DNA of 64,000 bases from Dyadobacter sp. CY345 (GTDB lineage Bacteria; Bacteroidota; Bacteroidia; Cytophagales; Spirosomataceae): contig NZ_JAKFFS010000002.1 in assembly GCF_021502725.1 (NCBI RefSeq), positions 248,001-312,000 on the forward strand. The letters run 5' to 3'. Below, piece after piece: positions 43,451-52,100 of this stretch; position 1 is the first letter of the stretch; each line of letters opens with the position of its first letter. The translations under genes were made by a program, and so were the position numbers. Below the pieces are notes generated by a model that saw nothing but the letters and a program-made list of their open reading frames with translations, did no database searches and was not told the DNA's origin.

Positions 43451-44737
43451 ATGAACAACCGCCGGTCTTTCATGAAAAAAAGTGCCGCCCTTGGTATGGG
43501 CGCATTTGGGATCAACAGTCTTTTTAACGAACTGCATGCAGCTGATTTTCAGAATGCTGAAAAATTCTGGGATCCTGCCAGTGAAACCAATGACGATTAT
43601 TGGGCGACAATTCAGGAGGCATATACTGCCAGTAAAAGCGATGTCATTATTTTAAATAATGGCGGCGTTTCTCCTTCTCCTCTGGTTGTTCAGGAGGCAC
43701 TTGAAAAATATAACCGTCAGGCAGCACAAGGACCGTCTTACTATATGTGGCGGATTATGGACAAAGGGCGCGAACCTTTGCGTAAACGTCTGGCAACGCT
43801 GGGCGGCTGCGATCCTGAGGAAATTGCCATCAACCGAAATGCTACCGAAGCTTTGAATACAGTCATTTTTGGTCTGCCATTGCAGAAGGGCGACGAGGTG
43901 ATCGGAATGAAATTTGACTATCCGAATATGATGAACGCATGGCGTCAACGGCAGCTTCGGGATGGGATTGTTTATAAGCAGTTGTCTTTCGATTTTCCCA
44001 TAGAAAATGACGACCAGATTGTTAAGGCTTATGCAGACGCGATAACGCCGCAAACGAAAATCATCCATGTGACGCATGTTGTCAACTGGGTTGGGCAGAT
44101 TATGCCGGTTCAAAAAATCAGCCAGATGGCCCACAAGAAAGGCGTTGAAGTTATCGTGGACGGTGCGCATTCTTTTGGATTACTCGATTTTAAAATTTCC
44201 GATCTTGAATGTGATTATTTTGGCACAAGTCTCCACAAGTTTCTGAGCGCTCCGGTTGGAAGTGGTATGATGTGGATCAAGAAGGATAAAATTGCTAAAA
44301 TCTGGCCACTGGTTTGCAATCATGAGCCTACCAGTGCTGACATTCGTAAGTTTGAAACCCTGGGAACGCGAAGTTTCTGTATTGAACAGGCGATCGGCGA
44401 AGCAATTAATTTTCAGGAAGGAATTGGTACAAAACGCAAGCAGGAACGGATTCACTATCTTAAAAAATACTGGGCAGAAAAAGCGCAGCAAATTCCGGGA
44501 GTGAAAATTCATACTTCGCTGAAACCCGAATATTCCTGTGCGATTGCAGGTGTCAGTGTTGACGGCTTAAAACCGGGAGAACTTGACAGTAAATTCTTTA
44601 CCCAATTTAAAATCCATACTACGCCGATAAGTTATGAAGGTGTGAATTGTGTGCGGGTTACGCCCCACGTTTACACTAAAATCAGCGATTTAGATAAGTT
44701 AGTGGACGCTTTGGAGAAAATCTCGAAGAAGGCCTGA
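43451..44737 (+). CDS. Exported class-V aminotransferase-like PLP enzyme
   Basis: The 428-residue protein belongs to the isopenicillin-N-epimerase/cysteine-desulfurase superfamily of PLP enzymes. The N-terminus has a twin-arginine-like leader (NRRSFMKKSAALGMGAFG) suggesting export in folded form. PLP residues are visible: NRNATEALN near 130 (phosphate binding), VDGAHSFG with Asp237 and His240, and the Schiff-base Lys263 in TSLHKFLSAPVG. The substrate is unknown; these exported members are common but uncharacterised in Bacteroidota. A terminator follows. Confidence 0.9.
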   Translation: MNNRRSFMKKSAALGMGAFGINSLFNELHAADFQNAEKFWDPASETNDDYWATIQEAYTASKSDVIILNNGGVSPSPLVVQEALEKYNRQAAQGPSYYMWRIMDKGREPLRKRLATLGGCDPEEIAINRNATEALNTVIFGLPLQKGDEVIGMKFDYPNMMNAWRQRQLRDGIVYKQLSFDFPIENDDQIVKAYADAITPQTKIIHVTHVVNWVGQIMPVQKISQMAHKKGVEVIVDGAHSFGLLDFKISDLECDYFGTSLHKFLSAPVGSGMMWIKKDKIAKIWPLVCNHEPTSADIRKFETLGTRSFCIEQAIGEAINFQEGIGTKRKQERIHYLKKYWAEKAQQIPGVKIHTSLKPEYSCAIAGVSVDGLKPGELDSKFFTQFKIHTTPISYEGVNCVRVTPHVYTKISDLDKLVDALEKISKKA

Positions 44738-44758
44738 ATTTTATATTGAAGTAAAGTG

Positions 44759-44799
44759 AAATACAGCATGGTACTTTGGTGCTTTTGCTGTATTTTTTT
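44759..44799 (+). terminator. Intrinsic terminator after the PLP-enzyme gene
   Basis: AAATACAGCA pairs with TGCTGTATTT, around a 17-base loop, followed by a seven-base T run. Confidence 0.82.
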
Positions 44800-44913
44800 G
44801 TTATAAAGAATCAGGACAAACCACTTATCCATAATATTCAGCATTTAACGATTTAAAAATTAACCTTCATAACCGTTTGACAAAATTGGTTTTAGTACTG
44901 CAAGGCAAACTGT

Positions 44914-44921
44914 TACATTTG
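44914..44921 (+). promoter_or_regulatory. Probable -7 element of the UPF0323-like gene
   Basis: TACATTTG is an exact TAnnTTTG match 35 bases before the start codon, consistent with a short leader. Confidence 0.55.
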
Positions 44922-44955
44922 GTATATCCTTTAATCGGAACAATTTAAATACATT

Positions 44956-45567
44956 ATGACACAACAACGAAAGGGTTCTTTTATAAAACGAGCCAAAGAT
45001 ATTACACTAAGCAGCGCATTGACTCTGGCGATATTGTCCGGAACTTCAATGATGACCGGATGTTCTTCGAATGAGGACGAGTCGGATTACAGCTATGAGG
45101 AAACGACTTATTCCAAAGGAATCCGGTCGCATATCAAAGAGGTTAAGCCAGGTGAGTTTAAAATTACAGACGAAGAAAGTGTTGCCGCAGATAAGTCTCT
45201 GGCAATTGTTACATACCTGGACGGGCACACGGATTCATTAAGCACAGCGGCCGCCAAAGCATTGATTGATAAGGATATTCAAAATAATCAGTCTTATGTC
45301 GGTCATCACAGCGGACTTTCCAGTATGCTTTTGTATGGGGGAATGGGTTATATGCTTGGACGCAATTCAGGTTTTGGGTATATCAATAATTACCGCGATC
45401 AAAACCCTAACCGAGGGAATGTTTACAGCAGTCCGAGCACTTTCAGCAAATCACAAAGTGCAGTTCAGGATGTAAATTCGTCCCGTACGACACGGACAGT
45501 ATCATCCCGTCCGGCAGGAGGAAGAAGCGGGTTTTTCGGTCGGTCATCAGGTAGAAGCGGAGGTTGA
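44956..45567 (+). CDS. UPF0323-like lipoprotein with Ser/Gly/Arg-rich tail
   Basis: The 203-residue lipoprotein (lipobox Cys36, MMTGCSS) has a conserved core, GEFKITDEESVAADKSLAIVTYLDGHTDSLSTAAAKALID, recalling UPF0323 lipoproteins of Helicobacter and Campylobacter, although I have not compared it directly. The remainder is a low-complexity surface tail rich in Gly, Ser and Arg ending GRSGG. It is followed after 48 bases by a glutathionylspermidine-synthase-like gene, and this lipoprotein/YgiC-like pairing is repeated in other bacteria (YgiB-YgiC in E. coli). The function of the pair is unknown. Confidence 0.78.
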   Translation: MTQQRKGSFIKRAKDITLSSALTLAILSGTSMMTGCSSNEDESDYSYEETTYSKGIRSHIKEVKPGEFKITDEESVAADKSLAIVTYLDGHTDSLSTAAAKALIDKDIQNNQSYVGHHSGLSSMLLYGGMGYMLGRNSGFGYINNYRDQNPNRGNVYSSPSTFSKSQSAVQDVNSSRTTRTVSSRPAGGRSGFFGRSSGRSGG

Positions 45568-45615
45568 TTTAAGATAGCGCCTGGTTTTCTGATGAATTTC
45601 ACTTTTCAAATACTT

Positions 45616-46788
45616 ATGATAAAATTAAAATCCCTGCCGCAAACCCCGGAAAGCGGTCTGCAAAAACTTGGCTGGAACTGGATGTTAGGAACTGATACGA
45701 CGCCTTATCTGGTCAAAGATATTGTTGTCGTGGATGACGAAACGGCTACGGCTTTTTATGAAGCGGCTGCGACACTTTATGATATGTTTGTTGAAGCGGG
45801 TCAGTATGCGATTGATAATCAGTTATTTTCAGAAATAGGGATTTCTGAAAACCTTATTGAGCTTGTAAAATTATCGTGGCAGGAGGACAAGAATGTTCAT
45901 CTTTACGGACGCTTCGATCTGGCTGGCGGGTTTGATGGCCAACCTGTTAAATTGATTGAATTCAACGCGGATACTGCTACTTGTCTGCCCGAAACTGCGG
46001 TGGTGCAATGGGCACACTTAAAAACAAATAACGAAGATGATTCGCAGCAATTTAATACACTTTACGAAACACTTGTAAAACAATTCCAGTATATCAAGCT
46101 CGTCAATAACGATCTGACTGCGTCAATTCTGTTTTCGACGATGCGCGGGTTTCCGGAAGATGATACCAATGTGAACATACTTTCGGAAGCAGCAAAGGAA
46201 GCAGGTTTTGATGCAGATTTTGCCTATGTTGATGAAGTAGAATTTTCTCATGAAGGGGTTTTTAAACAGGATCCGTCCGGTAATGGCGAGTTTACGCGGT
46301 TTGATTTTTGGTTTAAACTTGTTCCATGGGAATATATTGGAGGCGAAGAACCAGAGCTTGCGACAACTTTGACAGATATCATAAAGAATCGCAAAGCTGT
46401 GGTTTTAAATCCGGCTTATACTTTACTTTTTCAATCAAAATATATCCTGAAAGTTTTGTGGGATTTGTACCCATACCATCCGCTTCTGCTTCAAACAGAA
46501 CGACATCCGATTACGCATAAAAAATCGGTCAGTAAAGTGTTGTTTGGAAGAGAGGGCGCCAATGTTTCAATTTTGGAAAAAGGCGGCGAAGTGCTTGAAA
46601 AAGTGGATGGTGAGTATGAAGAACAGAAAAAGATATATCAGGAATATGTAGAATTCCCTACGGATGCGGAAGGATTTTCATATCAGGCTGGTGTTTTTTT
46701 TGCAGGAGAACCATGTGGTTTAGGTTTTCGCCGAGGCGGTAAAATTCTTGACAATACCGCTCAGTTCGTTGGGCATATTGTTGAATAA
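45616..46788 (+). CDS. Glutathionylspermidine-synthase-like ATP-grasp protein (YgiC-like)
   Basis: The 390-residue protein has the ATP-grasp fold of the glutathionylspermidine synthetase family: HLYGRFDLAGGFDGQPVKLIEFNADTATCLPET (GRFD and EFNADTAT are family hallmarks), later LFQSKYILKVLWDLYPYHPLLL and a C-terminal GLGFRRGG. It lacks the amidase domain of the full E. coli Gsp enzyme, as does YgiC. Product and substrates are unknown; it probably ligates an amine to a peptide or related acid using ATP. The ATG at 45616 fits better than that at 45592. Confidence 0.86.
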   Translation: MIKLKSLPQTPESGLQKLGWNWMLGTDTTPYLVKDIVVVDDETATAFYEAAATLYDMFVEAGQYAIDNQLFSEIGISENLIELVKLSWQEDKNVHLYGRFDLAGGFDGQPVKLIEFNADTATCLPETAVVQWAHLKTNNEDDSQQFNTLYETLVKQFQYIKLVNNDLTASILFSTMRGFPEDDTNVNILSEAAKEAGFDADFAYVDEVEFSHEGVFKQDPSGNGEFTRFDFWFKLVPWEYIGGEEPELATTLTDIIKNRKAVVLNPAYTLLFQSKYILKVLWDLYPYHPLLLQTERHPITHKKSVSKVLFGREGANVSILEKGGEVLEKVDGEYEEQKKIYQEYVEFPTDAEGFSYQAGVFFAGEPCGLGFRRGGKILDNTAQFVGHIVE

Positions 46789-46809
46789 TTTGATTTTGAC
46801 TTAACGTTT

Positions 46810-48393
46810 ATGCAGATTTCTATAAAAGCTATTGCGCTTATTTTTTGTTCTTTTGGGATTTTTCAAAAATCTGTTGCCCAGCCAAAGAAGGAAAAACCAG
46901 TTGTTTTCACCATCGATAGTCAAAATAAAGCACAGCTAATTGAAAATTTTGGAGCGGCTGGATGCTGGTTTTCAGAAGGTATCGGGAAGTATTGGCCGGA
47001 AGAGAAAAAAGAACAAATCGCAGAATGGCTTTTTAGTAAATCTTTTGACAAAAATGGAAATCCGAAAGGGATTGGTTTGTCGGCATGGCGCTTTAATATT
47101 GGTGGCGGAACTGCGGAACAAGGCGAGAGCAGTGGTATCAAAGATTTCAGAAAACGGGTTGAAAGTTTTCAAAATCCAGATGGAACATACGACTGGAACA
47201 AACAGGCCGGTTATGTCTGGTTTGTCAAAAAAGCGAAGTCGTATGGCGTTGAAAACCTGATTGCATTTTCAAATACTCCGCCTGTTCATTTCACACAGAA
47301 CGGTTATGGTTTCAAAACGGAGAAAGATTATAAATCAAATCTGAAAGCAGATAAGTACAGTGCTTATGCCGGATTTCTTGCGGATGTAATTAAACATTTC
47401 GATGCTGAAAATCTGCATTTCAATTATATAAGTCCCGTGAATGAGCCGCAATGGGATTGGTCTAACAAGCCTGGTCAGGCAAGTCAGGAAGGAACGCCCT
47501 GGAAAAATGAGGAAATTTATAAAGTTACCACTGCGCTGGATAGTGCGTTGACTTCCAAGAGACTGACATCAAAGATTATGCTGGTGGAGGCTGGTATGCT
47601 CAATTATCTCTACGCCGGCTCAGGAATGGCAAACCGTCAGATTCAAAACTTCTTTGGAAAAGACAGTAAACTTGAAGTCAGGAACTTGAAAAATATGTCT
47701 GACTTCATCGGAGGACATAGTTATTTTACAGAAAATGGTGATAGCAGTCTGGTGCAGATTCGGAAAAGTGTTGCTGATACGGCACAGAAATATAATATCA
47801 AATTCTGGCAAACGGAGTATTCAATGCTGGCAGATGGTTTTCGGGAAGGTACGAAAGGGAAACGTTCGGCAATTGATTGTGCATTATTTTTAGCCAAAGT
47901 GATCCACAATGATCTGGTTGTAGGTAATGCTTCGGCGTGGCAATTATGGAATTCCTATGAACCTGGCAGTCCGGATTTTGACACACGTTATTTTCTGATT
48001 GCTTTAAAACCGAATGAAAAACATACCGATGGTGAATATTTTAAAACGAAAGGTTTGTGGTCTTTCGGGAATTTTAGCCGTTTTATCCGTCCCGGAATGC
48101 AACGTATCCATACCGAACGAAGCGATAAACTGACAGATTTACAAGCTGCTCAGCATGTGATGTTTTCTGCTTATACGGATGATAAAGGTAAAGTAGTTGT
48201 CGTCGCAATAAATTATACGGGCGTTGAAAAGCCCGTGAAGCTTGATTTGAAAAACTCAGGGAAAGCGAGTAAGATCAAAAAATATATTACCAGCGCCGCT
48301 GAAAACGACAATCTAAAACCTTATCCTGAACAAAAAATAACTGATACGATTGTGCTGCCGGCAAGGTCTGTAACGACTATGGTTATTGATTGA
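46810..48393 (+). CDS. Glycoside hydrolase family 30 (endo-beta-1,6-galactanase-like)
   Basis: The 527-residue exported enzyme has a signal peptide (MQISIKAIALIFCSFGIFQKSVAQ), a GH30 barrel and a C-terminal beta-sandwich. Residues expected to catalyse hydrolysis with retention are Glu212 (acid/base, in ISPVNEPQWDW) and Glu336 (nucleophile, in WQTEYSML). Other landmarks are IENFGAAGCWFSEG near residue 45 and LSAWRFNIGGG. The general layout is that of endo-1,6-galactanase members, but the substrate is not certain. It starts 21 bases after the ATP-grasp gene, and an antitoxin remnant on the other strand ends 3 bases after its stop. Confidence 0.92.
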   Translation: MQISIKAIALIFCSFGIFQKSVAQPKKEKPVVFTIDSQNKAQLIENFGAAGCWFSEGIGKYWPEEKKEQIAEWLFSKSFDKNGNPKGIGLSAWRFNIGGGTAEQGESSGIKDFRKRVESFQNPDGTYDWNKQAGYVWFVKKAKSYGVENLIAFSNTPPVHFTQNGYGFKTEKDYKSNLKADKYSAYAGFLADVIKHFDAENLHFNYISPVNEPQWDWSNKPGQASQEGTPWKNEEIYKVTTALDSALTSKRLTSKIMLVEAGMLNYLYAGSGMANRQIQNFFGKDSKLEVRNLKNMSDFIGGHSYFTENGDSSLVQIRKSVADTAQKYNIKFWQTEYSMLADGFREGTKGKRSAIDCALFLAKVIHNDLVVGNASAWQLWNSYEPGSPDFDTRYFLIALKPNEKHTDGEYFKTKGLWSFGNFSRFIRPGMQRIHTERSDKLTDLQAAQHVMFSAYTDDKGKVVVVAINYTGVEKPVKLDLKNSGKASKIKKYITSAAENDNLKPYPEQKITDTIVLPARSVTTMVID

Positions 48394-48395
48394 AA

Positions 48396-48575
48396 TCAAA
48401 ACAAGTTATTAGGCTTTTTCAATTTTCGTTCCAACCTGACCGTTTTGATCACTCTTCCCAAAACATCCATTCTCAGTTCATATTTATAGTTTTCTCTTTC
48501 TGCGGAACCAGGCTTTCCGACATATTTGTCCTTCAGGTCATCAAGTGTGAAGAACTTATTTGTTTCGTTGTTCAT
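48396..48575 (-). pseudogene. Truncated XRE-family (HigA-like) antitoxin remnant
   Basis: A 59-codon minus-strand frame begins MNNETNKFFTLDDLKDKYVG and continues through ELRMDVLGRVIKTVRLERKL, which is the N-terminal leader and first helix of a HigA-like antitoxin with a helix-turn-helix domain. In intact members this continues with T.E.LG..VGV.KAQISKLE; here the frame turns into KKPNNLF and stops, so the DNA-binding domain is missing. The stop lies 3 bases from the convergent GH30 stop. The upstream side shows no toxin frame. I read it as a decayed fragment; a functional short protein is possible but unlikely. Confidence 0.7.
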
Positions 48576-48708
48576 ACTAATTTCATTTTTTCACATGAAT
48601 TTAAACAAAACTGTAAGTTAATTTCAACGTTTGGGATTCTAGCGAACAGTTTTATTTTTGCTAACGATAATTTTTGCTATGCGAGAACCAATTTCTGCCT
48701 TCATTCTT

Positions 48709-48716
48709 TATCTTTG
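48709..48716 (+). promoter_or_regulatory. -7 element almost directly before the DUF6660 start codon
   Basis: TATCTTTG, an exact TAnnTTTG match, ends only 6 bases before the ATG at 48723, so a transcript started at the usual distance would have practically no 5' leader. Confidence 0.5.
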
Positions 48717-48722
48717 CCCTTC

Positions 48723-49043
48723 ATGAAAATATTCAAGCTCATATTGTGTTTTTACATACTGACATTGTCATGCTTTCCGTGTGGCGACGTTCGGGAGTGT
48801 AATGATGGAACAGAGCCTGAAATTTCTGCAACTTCGGAGCATAAAGATCACACGCATACCACCGAAGCCTGCACTCCTTTTTGCACATGTAGCTGCTGCT
48901 CGGCATCGACTGTTTTTCAGTATACGGCCGCCGCTGTTGATACGCCTAAAATAATTTTTGCTTCTTTAAAGTTTCCGGGTTACAAAACTCTGGACCTTTC
49001 GGAAATCTCTTTCTCGATCTGGCAGCCGCCAAAAATTGCTTAA
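48723..49043 (+). CDS. Small Cys/His-rich exported protein (DUF6660-like) of the metal efflux operon
   Basis: The 106-residue protein starts MKIFKLILCFYILTLSCFPCGD, a signal or lipobox-like segment, followed by a metal-binding-like stretch (EHKDHTHTTEACTPFCTC and then SCCS) with clustered His and Cys residues. It matches the DUF6660 type of small protein found before CusA/CzcA genes in Bacteroidota. Location just before the efflux operon suggests metal binding or sensing in the periplasm, though there is no direct evidence. The reading frame is open upstream to 48390, but conservation and the signal segment support the ATG at 48723. Confidence 0.82.
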   Translation: MKIFKLILCFYILTLSCFPCGDVRECNDGTEPEISATSEHKDHTHTTEACTPFCTCSCCSASTVFQYTAAAVDTPKIIFASLKFPGYKTLDLSEISFSIWQPPKIA

Positions 49044-49140
49044 TAACATCTTATTTTTTGGTTGAAGTTTTAAGGTATTAAGCCATTTATGGCTCATTAT
49101 CAAAACTTTGCCCTATTCGTTATTCGGCAATTAAATTTCC

Positions 49141-52100
49141 ATGTTAGATAAAATTATTCATTTCAGTATACATAACAAGTTCATTATTGGCTTGTGTATG
49201 TTGGCACTCATAGGCGTTGGCAGTTATTCGCTCAGCCAGCTGCCTATTGATGCGCTGCCTGATATCACCAATAATCAGGTACAGATTATTACCACATCGC
49301 CGACACTGGCTACGCAGGAAGTCGAACAATTTATTACTTATCCGATTGAACTGGCAGTAAAATCAATCCCAAAAATCGTTGAATTACGCTCGATAAGCCG
49401 GTTTGGTTTAAGTGTTGTTACGGTCGTTTTTGAGGAAAATGCAGATATTTATTGGGCACGCGCCCAAATTTCTGAGAGGCTGAAAGAAGCTGAAAATGCA
49501 ATTCCAAAAGGTCTTGGAAACCCTGAACTGGCTCCCATCAGTACCGGACTTGGCGAAATTTACCAGTACGTTGTTTTCCCTGAAAAAGGTTACGAAAAAG
49601 AGTTTTCCGCCACGGATTTAAGAACAATTCAGGACTGGATTATTCGTCCGCAGCTGATCGGTACGCCGGGCATTGCAGAAGTAAATACGCTCGGTGGTAG
49701 TCTCAAACAGTATGAAATCGCGATCGAACCCGACAAGCTGAAAGCGATGAATACGACCATTGCCGAGATTCTGGATGCTTTGGAGCTTAACAATGAAAAT
49801 ACTGGCGGCGCTTATATTGACAAAAAACCCTATGCCTATTTCATTCGTGGAATTGGTATGGTCAACGGTATTGATGCGATTAACAAGATTGTTGTCAAAA
49901 CAAAAAATGACATTCCCATCCTTATCCGCGACGTAGCGACTGTCCAAATTGGCAGTAGTATTCGATATGGTGCCGTAACCAAAGATGGAAAAGGGGAGGA
50001 GGTCAGCGGAATGGTAATGATGCTAAAAGGTGAAAATAGCGCCGAAGTTGTTTCAAGAGTGAAAGCCAAAATGGAGCAGATCAAGAAATCCTTGCCCAAG
50101 GGTGTATCCATAGAGGCTTTTGTAGATCGTACGAAATTGGTGAATCGGGCGATCGGAACTGTTGAACGCAACCTGCTGGAAGGAGCACTGATCGTGATTT
50201 TTGTGCTGATTTTGCTCATCGGAAATCTTCGTGCCGGATTGGTCGTCGCGTCCGTCATTCCTTTGTCCTTATTATTTGCTGTGAGTATGATGCATTTATT
50301 TGGCGTCTCTGGTAACCTGATGTCACTAGGAGCAATCGATTTTGGGTTAATCGTCGATGGAGCCGTGATCATTGTTGAGTCAATAATTCACCGTTTGCAG
50401 ACAAGCACCCGGGGGAAACTCACCACCGCGCAGATGGACGAGGAAGTATACGAAGCGTCCGCAAAAATCCGGAGCAGTGCCGCTTTCGGAGAAATTATTA
50501 TCCTGATTGTGTACCTGCCTATCTTGGCACTGGTCGGGATTGAAGGAAAAATGTTTGGTCCCATGGCACAAACGGTATCGTTTGCCATTCTGGGCGCCTT
50601 CATTTTATCACTTACCTATATTCCGATGATGAGCGCGCTGGTTCTCAAAAAACAGACCGGTCACAAAATCAATATCAGCGATAAAATCATGAATGCGCTG
50701 CAAAATATATATCAGCCGGTTTTGATACGTGCTCTGGAAATGAAAGGAATTGTGGTTTCAATCGCTGTCGTTTTATTGCTCGTCGCGGTATTGATTTTCA
50801 ATTCCTTAGGCGACGAATTTATTCCAACCCTGGACGAAGGCGATATCGCAACGCATTTAATTATCGCTTCGGGAAGCTCACTTTCACAGGAAATTGAAGC
50901 GACTACAAAAGCGGAGCAAATTCTTAAAGCCAAGTTTCCGGAAGTTAAAATGATCGTTACAAAAATCGGCAGCGCGGAGATTCCGACAGATCCGATGCCA
51001 ATGGAAGCGAGCGATATAATTATTATTCTAAAAGAAAAAAGTGAATGGACTTCCGCTAAAACCAAGGAAGAATTGATGGAGAAAATGGAGGAAGCGCTGG
51101 AAACTATCCCCGGAGCTACAACAGAATTTTCCCAGCCAATTCAGATGCGTTTTAATGAATTGATGACCGGCGTTCGGAGTGATGTAGCGATCAAGATTTT
51201 TGGTGAAGATATCGACAGGCTTGTCAGCTCGGGTGACGATGTCCTGCAATTAATCCGGGGAATAGATGGCGTTACGGCTGCCAAGGCCGAACGCGTTTCA
51301 GGATTACCGCAGATCACAGTCCGGTATAACAAAGACAAATTGGCGTTATATGGGTTGAATGTTGGCGACTTGAATAAAGTGATCAGAACAGGTTTTGCCG
51401 GTGAAAAGGCTGGTGTCGTTTACGAAGGCGAAAAACGTTTTGACATGGTTGTTCGCCTCGCGCTCGATCGTCGCCAGGATATTTCCAATCTAAAAACACT
51501 TTTTGTTTCGCTGCCATCCGGAAGTCAGATTCCGCTGGAACAGGTTGCGGATATCAACTACGAACCCGGTCCGATGCAGATCAGTCGGGAGGATGGCAAA
51601 CGCCGGATTGTGGTTGGCTTTAATGTAAGGAACAGAGATGTAAAAACGGTCATTGATGAAATTGAGAAAAAGCTGGATGCAAAACTGAAACTCCCGCCTG
51701 GATACTATGTGACTTATGGAGGTCAGTTTGAAAATCTTGTCAAGGCAAATCAAAGATTGGCAGTTGCTGTACCGGTGGCTCTGCTGCTGATTTTTGTGCT
51801 GTTATATTTTACATTTCGGTCAGTCAAGCAATCGCTGCTCATTTTTTCAGCAATTCCGTTTTCCGCGATTGGCGGTGTTTTTGCGCTTTGGATACGGGAT
51901 ATGCCGTTCAGTATTTCGGCTGGCGTTGGCTTTATTGCCTTATTCGGTGTCGCCGTTCTGAATGGCATTGTTCTTATCGGTTATTTAAATCAATTAAAAT
52001 CCGAGGGTAAAACGGATTTAATGGATCGAATCTTGCTGGGTACCCGTGTGCGTCTTCGTCCGGTAATTATGACTGCGGCAGTGGCATCTCTCGGTTTTTT

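Noticed and set aside
48390..48722. An in-frame extension of the DUF6660 gene to 48390
   Set aside because: The upstream part has no signal peptide or conservation and runs antisense over the antitoxin remnant; the ATG at 48723 fits the small protein family.
48576..48722. A toxin gene upstream of the antitoxin remnant
   Set aside because: The minus-strand frames between the remnant and 48722 are short and interrupted by stops, with no clear HigB-like motif.
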